A stretch of 44,517 bases of DNA. It comes from Candidatus Uhrbacteria bacterium. GTDB lineage: Bacteria > Patescibacteriota > Patescibacteriia > UBA9934. Within the stretch, counting starts at the first letter, position 1; every line of letters begins with the position of its first letter. The stretch spans positions 1 through 44,517 of the forward strand of contig CAINGB010000045.1 of assembly GCA_903848275.1 (NCBI GenBank). The letters run 5' to 3'. Below are positions 1 to 6,849 of this stretch, in pieces. The translations under genes and the position numbers were made by a program. The notes below the pieces were generated by a model that ran no database searches, had not been told where the DNA came from, and was given only the letters and a program-made list of their open reading frames with translations.

Positions 1-78
1 AGCTAAAAGTCAATCTTAAATGACATAAAAATACTGTGTTTATTCTGTTATTATTGAGTAAAATTAACTTTATAATTC

Positions 79-109
79 GTTTGTCAATGAGCTTTGACAC
101 AATTATAAG
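79..109 (+). promoter_or_regulatory. Candidate operator/promoter upstream of the TrmB-type gene
   Basis: An imperfect inverted repeat (TTTGTCAA, short spacer, TTTGACACAA) lies just before the first start codon. It also contains a plausible -35 TTGTCA at 81-86, a 17-nt spacer and -10 TATAAG at 104-109. A palindrome overlapping its own promoter would fit autoregulation by the TrmB protein, but that is inference. If this promoter is used, the ATG at 131 would be a better start than the ATG at 113. Confidence 0.35.
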
Positions 110-112
110 AAG

Positions 113-904
113 ATGGTACAGTATAGTTATATGGCCCAAGAGATAGCTCGAGCATTGCAAAAGATAGGTTTCAGCCCGAATGAAGCGGGGGTTTATGTCG
201 CATTGTTGGAACTCGGCAAAGGGACGGTGGCTAAGATTGCCGAGAGAGCCAAGATTAACCGGACTACCGGCTATAATGTGCTCAGTAATTTGGTACAACG
301 TGGCTTAGTCCGTAGTTTAGGACAAGGCGCGCGGCAAAATTACGTAGCCGAATCGCCAGATAGGCTGACGGCTTACATGAAAAGTGAGGCGGAGAATTTG
401 GTTAAGAATTTAACGGCGGCGAGTAGTTTAGTGCCGGAATTGAAGTCGATCCATAATGTTGGTGTACGTCCAAAGGTAATGTTTTATGAGGGTAAGGAGG
501 GTTTAGAGCAGGTTTATGAAGACACGTTGACGTCGCATGAGACGATTAGGGCTTACGCGTCGGTAGACATAATGCACAAAACGTTACCTGATTACTTTCC
601 GGAATATTATAAGCGGCGAGCTAAGGAAGGGATTGGGATTAGGGTAATTATTCCGGCTTCGGAGATTGGGAAACAGCGAGCCGACGTCGACAAGTTAGAG
701 TTGCGAGAAACGGCGCTGGTACCGCTTGATAAATATTCGTTCTCGCCGGAGATAAATATTTATGATAATAAGGTAATGATAGCTTCGTGGAATGAGCAAC
801 TCGGCATCATAATTGAAAGTGCAGAGATTGCGGAGGCGATGAAGAAGGCGTTTGAGCTGGCTTGGGTGGAGGCGAAGAGATTGGATGCCGAGTTAAGAAA
901 ATAA
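113..904 (+). CDS. TrmB-family transcriptional regulator
   Basis: Predicted cytoplasmic DNA-binding regulator of 263 residues. The N-terminal third (about 10-70) is a winged helix-turn-helix with the TrmB-type pattern GFSPNEAGVYVALLELG followed by a recognition-helix region RAKINRTTGYNVLSNL. The rest, from about 120 (PKVMFYEGKEGLEQVYED), matches the effector-domain start of the TrmB family, which in archaea senses sugars; in this lineage the ligand is unknown. A second in-frame ATG at 131 (MAQEIARAL) is an equally good start because homology begins there. nfo follows after 11 nt, so the two are probably co-transcribed. The family is clear; the regulated genes are not identifiable here. Confidence 0.85.
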   Translation: MVQYSYMAQEIARALQKIGFSPNEAGVYVALLELGKGTVAKIAERAKINRTTGYNVLSNLVQRGLVRSLGQGARQNYVAESPDRLTAYMKSEAENLVKNLTAASSLVPELKSIHNVGVRPKVMFYEGKEGLEQVYEDTLTSHETIRAYASVDIMHKTLPDYFPEYYKRRAKEGIGIRVIIPASEIGKQRADVDKLELRETALVPLDKYSFSPEINIYDNKVMIASWNEQLGIIIESAEIAEAMKKAFELAWVEAKRLDAELRK

Positions 905-915
905 CCAACTATTTT

Positions 916-1767
916 ATGCGCTTTGGGGCTCATGTGAGTGCGGCGGGAGGGTTGTGGAAGGCGGGGGAGAGAGGGGCGGAGTTGGGCTGCGAGGTGATAC
1001 AGATATTCAGCCGGAGCCCGCAGGCGTTTGCGGCTAAGGAGATAACGGAGGAGGAGGCTGAGATGTTTAAAAAGGCGATGAAGGAGAATGGGATTAAGGA
1101 CGTGTATATTCACGCGCCGTATATTGTGAATTTGGCGAGTGCCAAGAATACGACGAGGTTTGGGAGTGTGAAGATCTTAAGAGAAGAGCTGGAAAGAGGC
1201 TCGCAATTGGGGGCGAAGGCGATTATGTTTCACCCAGGGAGTGCTAAAGAAGTTGGTGAGGCGGAGGGGAGAGAGTTGGTGATTAAAGGATTAGACCGAA
1301 TTATGGATGGGTACACTGGCAGTTGTCAGTTGTTGATTGAGATTAGTGCAGGAGCGGGGGCGGTGATGGGTGATAGTTTTGAGGAGATAGCGGCGTTTAT
1401 TGAGGGTGCCAAGCGGGGCAAGGAGATTGGCGTGTGTTTTGACACGCAACATGCTTTTGCTAGTGGTTATGATTTGCGGACCAAGGCTGACGTCGACAAG
1501 ACTTTTAAGGATTTTGATAAGATAATTGGGCTCGACAAGCTAGTAGCGAGTCACTGTAATGACTCTAAAATCGAGTTTGCTGGCCATAAAGACAGGCATC
1601 AACATTTGGGACATGGGTTTATTGGAGCGGATGCTTTCAAATATCTGGTCGAGCATCCAAAGTTAAAGCATATCGATTTGATTCTCGAAACGCCGTTTGA
1701 TGATGAGGATGAACCGGGGAATCGGGAGGAGGACATGAGGTTGTTGAAGAAGTTTCGGGGCGTATGA
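916..1767 (+). CDS. nfo: Endonuclease IV (AP endonuclease)
   Basis: Base-excision-repair enzyme that nicks DNA 5' to abasic sites using a trinuclear zinc centre. The 283-residue product has the family length, and all metal ligands are visible in order: H66 (YIHAPY), H106 (MFHPGS), E142 (LIEISAG), D176 and H179 (CFDTQHAFASGYD), H213 (SHCNDSK), D226 and H228 (KDRHQHLGHG) and E258 (LETP). The start at 916 (MRFGAHVSAAGG) matches the conserved N-terminus; the frame stays open upstream but would overlap the TrmB gene. Its stop overlaps the start of the DUF167 gene by 4 nt, so translation is probably coupled. Confidence 0.96.
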   Translation: MRFGAHVSAAGGLWKAGERGAELGCEVIQIFSRSPQAFAAKEITEEEAEMFKKAMKENGIKDVYIHAPYIVNLASAKNTTRFGSVKILREELERGSQLGAKAIMFHPGSAKEVGEAEGRELVIKGLDRIMDGYTGSCQLLIEISAGAGAVMGDSFEEIAAFIEGAKRGKEIGVCFDTQHAFASGYDLRTKADVDKTFKDFDKIIGLDKLVASHCNDSKIEFAGHKDRHQHLGHGFIGADAFKYLVEHPKLKHIDLILETPFDDEDEPGNREEDMRLLKKFRGV

Positions 1768-2015
1768 TCCTGACTGTACATGTTAAACCGAATGCCAAGG
1801 AGACGAAGGTCACCGGTTGGCTCGATTCGGGCACGGTGGTGATAGCCATTCATGCGCCAGCCACGGAGGGGAAGGCTAATGAGGAGTTGGTGACGTTTGT
1901 GGCGAAGAGTCTCAAAATGGCAAAGATGTTTGTGATATTAAAAAGGGGACACTCGAGTAAGGTAAAACATTTAGAGTTACCGGATGGGACTTCTTTGAAA
2001 ACGTTGGGGCAGTGA
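1764..2015 (+). CDS. DUF167 / YggU-family protein
   Basis: Small 83-residue protein of the DUF167 family, recognisable from LTVHVKPNAKETKV near the N-terminus, the central HAPATEGKANEELVTFVAK stretch and the following lysine-rich LKRGHSSKVKHLEL segment. The family folds as a compact alpha/beta domain and has no assigned biochemical function. The ATGA overlap with nfo indicates an operon TrmB-nfo-DUF167. The gene ends just before a 32-bp perfect palindrome that separates it from convergent yidD. Confidence 0.88.
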   Translation: MILTVHVKPNAKETKVTGWLDSGTVVIAIHAPATEGKANEELVTFVAKSLKMAKMFVILKRGHSSKVKHLELPDGTSLKTLGQ

Positions 2016-2019
2016 TTTT

Positions 2020-2051
2020 GTATACGTTGAGCGTATACGCTCAACGTATAC
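2020..2051. repeat. 32-bp perfect palindrome between convergent genes
   Basis: The 32 bases read identically on both strands. GTATAC occurs three times, at both ends and in the centre, and the arms between are CGTTGAG/GC and its complement. It lies 4 nt after the DUF167 stop and 2 nt before the yidD stop on the other strand. It could serve as a bidirectional transcription stop or a dimeric protein site. There is no strong T-run, so a classical intrinsic terminator is doubtful. Confidence 0.8.
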
Positions 2052-2053
2052 AG

Positions 2054-2332
2054 CTATGGCAAATCCACACCTCCAGATGTGAAAGGGTGACAACGAAGAA
2101 TGCGCCAAGAGCCTTTGAGAATGCCTTTAACGAGACCATCGTGCATGATGGAGAGGCGACAGTACTCGGAACAGGAAGGATAGAAAGGACAGAAACCGTA
2201 AGGGTAGAGGCCTTTAAGCGGCCCGTGATCAAACGACAGGGTTTTTTGGTAGAGGAGGATTGGGGCTGTGGCTAGCAGTAAGTAACCCTGCCTTGCGGAG
2301 CGTGCGAAGGAGACCAGCTTCTTTTTGCGCAT
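2054..2332 (-). CDS. yidD: YidD membrane protein insertion efficiency factor
   Basis: A 92-residue member of the YidD family, a small membrane-associated protein that assists YidC-dependent insertion. The defining cysteine-rich motif is present (FCPFYPSCSEYC, about residues 47-58), followed by GSWRILRCHPFTSGG, the usual RCxPxxxGGxD ending. The N-terminal segment GYLLLATAPILLYQK looks like the amphipathic membrane helix. The open frame starts at 2332, giving a 104-nt overlap with the 3' end of rnpA. A shorter non-ATG start is possible, but no internal Met precedes the helix. The rpmH-rnpA-yidD order is the standard bacterial arrangement. Confidence 0.93.
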   Translation of the reverse strand: MRKKKLVSFARSARQGYLLLATAPILLYQKTLSFDHGPLKGLYPYGFCPFYPSCSEYCRLSIMHDGLVKGILKGSWRILRCHPFTSGGVDLP

Positions 2333-2615
2333 AGTCGAGTGTTAAGGCGGGCTTGGCCGTGAGGAAGAGAACGTCGTAACCAGTGGTGATACCAGGAATA
2401 CGCAAGCGGATGATTTCGCGGTACTGGCGGCGAATGCGGTTGCGGACGACGGCGCTTTTACTGACCTTCTTGCCAACGACCACGCTAAAGCGAGAGATGG
2501 TCAGGCCGTTGGGGGTCATTTTAATACCGCACGCCGAATCAAAGGCGCCCTTTTTGCTTTTCAGCACCCGGGCGACATCCTTTTCGTGGCGTAATCGATA
2601 AACGAGAGGGAACAT
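2229..2615 (-). CDS. rnpA: Ribonuclease P protein component
   Basis: Protein subunit of RNase P, which binds the RNA subunit and the 5' leader of pre-tRNA. The signature RNR region is clear: SAVVRNRIRRQYREIIR (about residues 53-69), preceded by RFSVVVGKKVSKS. The N-terminal FPLVYRLRHEKDVARVLK is typical. The product is 128 residues, with a C-terminal tail rich in Pro and Ser that overlaps the yidD coding region in another frame. It lies 65 nt downstream of rpmH in the same transcription unit. Confidence 0.95.
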   Translation of the reverse strand: MFPLVYRLRHEKDVARVLKSKKGAFDSACGIKMTPNGLTISRFSVVVGKKVSKSAVVRNRIRRQYREIIRLRIPGITTGYDVLFLTAKPALTLDYAQKEAGLLRTLRKAGLLTASHSPNPPLPKNPVV

Positions 2616-2680
2616 ACGAAGAGTATAGCTGATGCGGCTTAAAACATAAATCCGAGCCTTTGACAGCCCGGAATGTATGT

Positions 2681-2833
2681 TTAGCGTGGGCGGGCAGCAA
2701 CGACTAGGCGTTTGCGACCCTTAGCACGGCGTCGTTTGAGCGTTGCACGACCATCTTTGGTCAACATGCGCTTACGGAAACCATGCACGCGAGCTCGCGT
2801 CTTCTTCTTCGGTTGGTAAGTTCGCTTTGGCAT
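2681..2833 (-). CDS. rpmH: 50S ribosomal protein L34
   Basis: Short 50-residue basic protein. It begins [20 protein letters not shown] and continues with [20 protein letters not shown], which is the near-invariant L34 sequence of the large ribosomal subunit. The start ATG is at 2833-2831 and the TAA stop at 2683-2681. It is the first gene of the rpmH-rnpA-yidD operon, read away from dnaA. A promoter is visible about 160 nt upstream, so the mRNA carries a long leader that contains the family E repeat. Confidence 0.97.
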   Translation of the reverse strand: MPKRTYQPKKKTRARVHGFRKRMLTKDGRATLKRRRAKGRKRLVVAARPR

Positions 2834-2845
2834 AACGGTGTAATG

Positions 2846-2968
2846 GGAACAGTCTAAATTGGCCTATTTTGAGCTTGTCACTGCGTCGACTTCTTCGCCT
2901 TAGCACGAACTAAGTCTCCAAAGCTCTCCTTGCTCCGCACTCAAACTAGTCGCAATTAAGCCAGTTCC
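2846..2968. repeat. Family E palindromic repeat, copy 1 (rpmH leader)
   Basis: A 123-nt element matching 12957-13079 over most of its length (for example GCTCTCCTTG and AAACTAGTCGCAA). Its ends form an imperfect terminal inverted repeat (GGAAC...CTAAATTG against CAATTAAG...GTTCC). Inside, TTTGAG pairs with CTCAAA and CTTAG with CTAAG. The second copy has TTTGGG and CCCAAA at the same places, a paired change. It sits in the 5' leader of rpmH, between promoter and start codon. Confidence 0.8.
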
Positions 2969-2994
2969 TTAAAATGATTCTAAAAGTCCTGGAG

Positions 2995-3023
2995 AGTATA
3001 GTTAAAACGGGGATAATTGTCAA
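2995..3023 (-). promoter_or_regulatory. Promoter of the rpmH-rnpA-yidD operon
   Basis: On the minus strand a consensus -35 TTGACA (3023-3018), a spacer of exactly 17 nt and -10 TATACT (3000-2995) face rpmH. Transcription would start near 2988, giving a leader of about 155 nt that includes the family E repeat. Confidence 0.7.
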
Positions 3024-3064
3024 AGCCGGGGCTCTAATGCCGCAATTTAGGAAGGTGCAAGACC

Positions 3065-3168
3065 CTGAATTGTGGATAACTCCACACTTTATCCACAGTT
3101 TTGGCTAAGTTATCCACAAATCTATCCCCTGTAAGGTCACAGACTGGCCGGTTGAAGCCTGTGGATAT
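3065..3168. other. Replication origin region, DnaA-box cluster upstream of dnaA
   Basis: At least three TTATCCACA-type boxes are visible: reverse orientation at 3071-3079, forward at 3089-3097 and forward at 3110-3118, plus a related TGTGGATAT at 3160-3168. The cluster sits between the divergent rpmH operon and dnaA, the classical bacterial oriC position. The AT-rich unwinding element cannot be pinned down by eye. The second cluster between dnaA and dnaN suggests a bipartite origin. Confidence 0.8.
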
Positions 3169-3180
3169 GTAGGCTATTAT
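3152..3180 (+). promoter_or_regulatory. dnaA promoter
   Basis: -35 TTGAAG (3152-3157), 17-nt spacer, -10 TATTAT (3175-3180). A DnaA-box-like TGTGGATAT lies inside the spacer, consistent with autoregulation by DnaA as known in other bacteria. Predicted transcription start is near 3187. Confidence 0.55.
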
Positions 3181-3209
3181 GTCGACAGTCGAGATAGGTG
3201 TCCTGGTTT

Positions 3210-4652
3210 ATGGGCACTAATAATGGTGAGAGCCGAGGCCTTATGAATACTCACGAGCTCTGGCAAGCAGTACTAGGCGAAGTTGAGCTCAAACTCAGCC
3301 GGGCTAATTTTACTACTTGGTTCCGTGACACCTTTATTAGTGAGTACCATAACGGTCAGGTGATTATTGGCGTGCCAAATAATTTTACTTTGACGTGGCT
3401 CGAGAAAAAGTATCATCGTGAAATTTTGGAGTCGCTGCAGAATGTGACGCAGGAGCCGGTGAGGACATTAACCTACCATATTGAAACCAAGGCCAAACCA
3501 GCAGCAGCAGTTGTTTTGAAAGAGGCGCCAGTGCTCGTAGTGCAGCAACCACCACGCCAACAAGAAGATTACGGTTTTATCCAAACTGACAGTGGCGCGA
3601 GTGCTAAGACAGATACGCCAACCAGCAATATCGCGATTAATGCTAATTATACTTTTAGCAATTTCGTCGTCGGCAAGCAGAATGAGTTGGCGCATGCCGC
3701 AGCTCAGGCAGTGGCCGCGCAACCAGGTGGCACATACAATCCACTGTTCATTTATGGTGGTGTCGGCCTTGGTAAAACGCATTTACTGCACGCTATTGCG
3801 AACGAGATGCGTCGCCAAAACCCTAACTGTCGTATTCTCTACGTAACTTGTGAGCATTTCACGAATGATTTTATTCATTCAGTGCGTTTAGGTAAGGGAA
3901 AGGAGTTTAAGGACCGCTATCGCAATGTCGATTTGTTCTTGGTTGACGATATTCAGTTCATTTCGGGGAAAGATGCTACGCAAGAAGAGTTCTTCCATAC
4001 TTTCAATGCGTTACACCAGGATAACCGACAGATTGTTATCACTTCTGACCGGGCGCCAAAGGCCATTCAACCGCTTGAGAAGCGCCTGCAGTCACGGTTG
4101 GAGTGGGGCATGTTGGTCGACATTGGGACGCCTGACTTAGAAACTAGAATTGCGATTCTGCAAAAGAAGTGTTTAGAGAAGGGGGTATTGCTTGATCGCG
4201 ACATTCTGCACTACGTCGCCAGCGTCATTTACTCCAACATTCGTGAGCTAGAAGGCGCGTTAACGAAAATAATCGCCTTTCACCAATTCAAAAACTTGGT
4301 GCCGTCGCTGGAAAGCGTCAAACCAATACTCGCCAGCTTTGAGAGTGAAAACGCGAAAAAAACCGTAACCGCTCGACAGTTGATAAGTGTGGTGGCTGAG
4401 TACTTTGACCTCCAGACTGATGATTTGCTGGGCAAGAGTAGAGAAAAGCGCCTGGCCTTCCCACGGCAGATCATCATGTACTTACTGCGTGAGGAGATGA
4501 AGAACTCCTATCCAGCGATTGGTAACGAGCTGGGGGGACGCGACCACACCACAGCGATGCACGCTTACACCAAGATTTCTGAGATGCTGAGTCATGACGA
4601 CAAGCTACAGAAGGACCTAGAGCTACTAAAACAGCGTCTCTATAGTGCATAA
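3210..4652 (+). CDS. dnaA: Chromosomal replication initiator DnaA
   Basis: AAA+ ATPase that binds DnaA boxes and opens the origin. Domain I begins at ELWQAVLGEVELKLS. A linker rich in Gln, Pro and Ala follows, then the ATPase core with Walker A GGVGLGKTHLL (about 183-193), Walker B LFLVDDIQF, and the C-terminal DNA-binding domain with the signature GGRDHTTAMHAYTKI near the end. Length is normal. Three starts are in frame: GTG 3198, ATG 3210 and ATG 3243. I chose 3210 because AGGTG lies 9 nt before it and the predicted transcription start is upstream; 3243 (MNTHELWQ) is where strong conservation starts. Confidence 0.96.
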   Translation: MGTNNGESRGLMNTHELWQAVLGEVELKLSRANFTTWFRDTFISEYHNGQVIIGVPNNFTLTWLEKKYHREILESLQNVTQEPVRTLTYHIETKAKPAAAVVLKEAPVLVVQQPPRQQEDYGFIQTDSGASAKTDTPTSNIAINANYTFSNFVVGKQNELAHAAAQAVAAQPGGTYNPLFIYGGVGLGKTHLLHAIANEMRRQNPNCRILYVTCEHFTNDFIHSVRLGKGKEFKDRYRNVDLFLVDDIQFISGKDATQEEFFHTFNALHQDNRQIVITSDRAPKAIQPLEKRLQSRLEWGMLVDIGTPDLETRIAILQKKCLEKGVLLDRDILHYVASVIYSNIRELEGALTKIIAFHQFKNLVPSLESVKPILASFESENAKKTVTARQLISVVAEYFDLQTDDLLGKSREKRLAFPRQIIMYLLREEMKNSYPAIGNELGGRDHTTAMHAYTKISEMLSHDDKLQKDLELLKQRLYSA

Positions 4653-4951
4653 TGGACTTTTCCCCCAGCTATACCGCGACTATCCACTAACTGTCCCCAA
4701 GGGCTACTGTGGATAGAATGGGGGATAACCCAGTGCACAAGTCTGTGGATAGGAGAGAGGATAAAGGGGTGATAAGATAGAATGGAGAAGTTTCACAAAG
4801 ATGTGCACATGATCGTCACACTGGAAGTCGCGTGTTATCCACATTGAGAAGTGAGAAACGAGCCTGTGAAACTTATGGATTGGGAGTTATCCCTGTTATC
4901 CACTGCCTTATAGAGTGGGTTACTATCTAAGATAAAAATTTAAGCACTCAC
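4653..4951. other. Second DnaA-box cluster between dnaA and dnaN (probable oriC part)
   Basis: About 300 nt without a gene. It holds an exact TTATCCACA at 4835-4843 and close variants at 4708-4716, 4744-4752 (both TGTGGATAG) and 4896-4904 (TTATCCACT), among many GGATAA-like words. Gene-free DNA with boxes on both sides of dnaA is typical of bipartite origins. The dnaN promoter must also lie here, but only a weak TAAGAT is visible near 4929. Confidence 0.75.
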
Positions 4952-6091
4952 ATGAAGTTATCTTGTACGAGAGAAAATCTGCATCAGGGATTAGCCATTA
5001 CTAGTCACATTGGCAGTAAGAGTGTGAACTTGCCAATATTGCAGAATGTTCTACTGAAGGCTGATGCTGGTGGCTTACATTTAACGTCGACGAATTTAGA
5101 GTTGGCGGTATCATGCTTAGTACGCGGAAAAGTTGATCAGACTGGTGAATATACAGTACCAGGTAAACTTTTTTACGATTATGTGAACTTGTTGCCGAAT
5201 GACCGGATTGATTTAGATTTGCTCGATCACGCGTTGGCGGTACAGTGTGGGACATCGAAGACTAAGATAAATGGAATTGCGGCTAATGAGTACCCGTTGA
5301 TTCCAGCGGTAACGGGTGGCGTTATTTTTGGCGTAAATGCAGCGGGCTTTGATGCGGCCCTGGGGCAAACGTTATTTTCGGTGGCCATGAATGAGGCCAG
5401 ACCGGAGTTAACTGGTGTGTACATGGTGTTTAGCGTGATTGAGGGGACGCCGGTGGTGACCATGGCGGCGACGGATAGCTATCGCTTGGGCGAGAAGGTG
5501 GTGCCGATTGTGGCGGGGCCAGATGACGAGAAGAAGGTGATTGTGCCGCAACGGACGTTGATTGAGGTGAGGCGCATTATTAGCGTCTTCCGTGATAGTG
5601 TGGATGCACCAGAAACAATTGAAATTGAATTGACGGAGAACCAGATTGCTTTCCGTTTTGGTAACGTGGAGCTGACGAGCCGCACACTTGAGGGCAAATA
5701 CCCGGATTATCGACAGATTATCCCCAAGACGGCGAATACAGAAGTAATTGTGAAAAGGGCCGACTTGGCGCAGGCGGTGAAACGGACGAGCTTGTTTAGC
5801 AAGGCTGGCTTGTTTGATGTGCGCTTAGAGGTGAACGTAGAGACTAAGATGTTGCAGCTTTCGGCGACCGATGCAGGACGTGGTGAGAATAGTGTAGCGA
5901 TTGAGGCTGAGATCTCGGGCCCAGTTAATAACATTGTGTTGAACTACCGTTATTTACTGGATGGTTTGAATGCGATTGGGACGGAAAAGGTAGCTGTACG
6001 TATGATTGATGGCGCCGCACCGTGTGTACTCATGCCGGTGGAAGCGCCGGAGGAGAAGTACTTGTATATTATTATGCCGATAAGGCAGTAA
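4952..6091 (+). CDS. dnaN: DNA polymerase III subunit beta (sliding clamp)
   Basis: Ring-forming processivity clamp of 379 residues, close to the family norm, with three tandem clamp domains. Recognisable stretches include MKLSCTRENLHQGLA at the N-terminus, LPILQNVLLKADAGGLHLTS in domain 1, ATDSYRL in domain 2, EGKYPDYRQIIPK before domain 3, and the C-terminal ALMPVEAP-like segment CVLMPVEAPEEKYLYIIMPI. The position directly after dnaA is the standard order. A hairpin 65 nt downstream probably ends the transcript. Confidence 0.97.
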   Translation: MKLSCTRENLHQGLAITSHIGSKSVNLPILQNVLLKADAGGLHLTSTNLELAVSCLVRGKVDQTGEYTVPGKLFYDYVNLLPNDRIDLDLLDHALAVQCGTSKTKINGIAANEYPLIPAVTGGVIFGVNAAGFDAALGQTLFSVAMNEARPELTGVYMVFSVIEGTPVVTMAATDSYRLGEKVVPIVAGPDDEKKVIVPQRTLIEVRRIISVFRDSVDAPETIEIELTENQIAFRFGNVELTSRTLEGKYPDYRQIIPKTANTEVIVKRADLAQAVKRTSLFSKAGLFDVRLEVNVETKMLQLSATDAGRGENSVAIEAEISGPVNNIVLNYRYLLDGLNAIGTEKVAVRMIDGAAPCVLMPVEAPEEKYLYIIMPIRQ

Positions 6092-6156
6092 CTGGGGATA
6101 TGTGTGGAAAGTGGGGATAAGATTGGAGTTGTACACAGGTTATTAAATAGGCAGAT

Positions 6157-6188
6157 AAACGGTTGGTGATTCAATTCGCCAACCGTTT
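6157..6188 (+). terminator. Hairpin downstream of dnaN
   Basis: AAACGGTTGG and CCAACCGTTT form a 10-bp stem with a 12-nt loop, followed by only a short T-run (TTTTATCC). It is a probable but not strong intrinsic terminator. It is immediately followed by TTATCCACA, another DnaA-box match (6188-6196). Confidence 0.5.
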
Positions 6189-6239
6189 TATCCACAGAAT
6201 AATTAGTCAGATAAAATATTTGGTGTAAGATTGTTTTGT

Positions 6240-6764
6240 ATGAATGAACGAAACATTGCTTTCATTGATGGCCAAAATCTTTACATGGGTACCATGACTA
6301 ATGGTAATTCTTGGAAAATTGATTTAGGTAAATTTAGAGTTTACTTACAATATAAATATTCCGTAGATAAGGCGTATTACTTTTTGGGTTATGTGAACGA
6401 GGCATACCAAGATCTCTATAGCGAGATACAAGAAGCTGGTTTCGTTTTAATTTTCAAACAGTATAATGCTGCTATGTTGGGGAAAAAGAAAGGTAATGTC
6501 GATACTGATATCGTTTTTCATGTGATGAAGAAGCTTTATAAAAATGAAGATTTCGATAGGATTGTTTTAGTTTCCGGAGACGGTGATTATAAGATTTTGG
6601 TTGATTTTTTAATTGAAGAAAATAAATTAAAGAAAATTCTTTTCCCTAATCGTTGTTTTGCCTCATCTTTGTATAAGAAACTAGGTTCAGAGCTGTTTGA
6701 TAGTCTGGATAGCCCAGAAGTAAAAAATAAAATACAAAAAGAAAAGGGCTCCTTAGGTATTTAG
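6240..6764 (+). CDS. NYN-domain (PIN-like) putative RNase
   Basis: A 174-residue NYN-domain protein, a PIN-fold group of predicted metal-dependent RNases. The acidic active-site pattern is present: FIDGQNLY near the N-terminus, KGNVDTDIVFHVM in the middle and VLVSGDGDYKILVDFL after it. The longer open frame starts with TTG at 6231, but ATG 6240 (MNERNIAFIDG) fits better. A TAAGAT -10 box lies 8 nt before that ATG, giving an apparently leaderless mRNA. The gene is clearly more AT-rich than its neighbours (many AAA, ATT and TTT codons), which hints at recent acquisition. Substrate unknown. Confidence 0.85.
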   Translation: MNERNIAFIDGQNLYMGTMTNGNSWKIDLGKFRVYLQYKYSVDKAYYFLGYVNEAYQDLYSEIQEAGFVLIFKQYNAAMLGKKKGNVDTDIVFHVMKKLYKNEDFDRIVLVSGDGDYKILVDFLIEENKLKKILFPNRCFASSLYKKLGSELFDSLDSPEVKNKIQKEKGSLGI

Positions 6765-6782
6765 CCGTTCGGATCCCTTTTC
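6741..6782. terminator. Possible hairpin terminator overlapping the end of the NYN gene
   Basis: GAAAAGGG and CCCTTTTC can pair across a 26-nt loop in which CTCC faces GGA. The stop codon of the NYN gene lies in the loop. No T-run follows beyond the stem, so this is a weak call. Confidence 0.35.
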
Positions 6783-6849
6783 GTATTGATATTGGAATTG
6801 TGCCAAGTTTTTGTCTATTTGTCAACCATCGATGGTGGATAAGAAAGTA

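Noticed and set aside
2012-2275. Plus-strand open frame of 87 residues opposite yidD
   Set aside because: Antisense to a clear yidD; starts inside the palindrome and has no conserved features.
2846-2968. rpmH leader repeat considered as a ribosomal-protein autoregulatory leader
   Set aside because: The same element occurs before an unrelated gene at 12957 outside the predicted transcript, so a specific L34 regulatory role is not supported.
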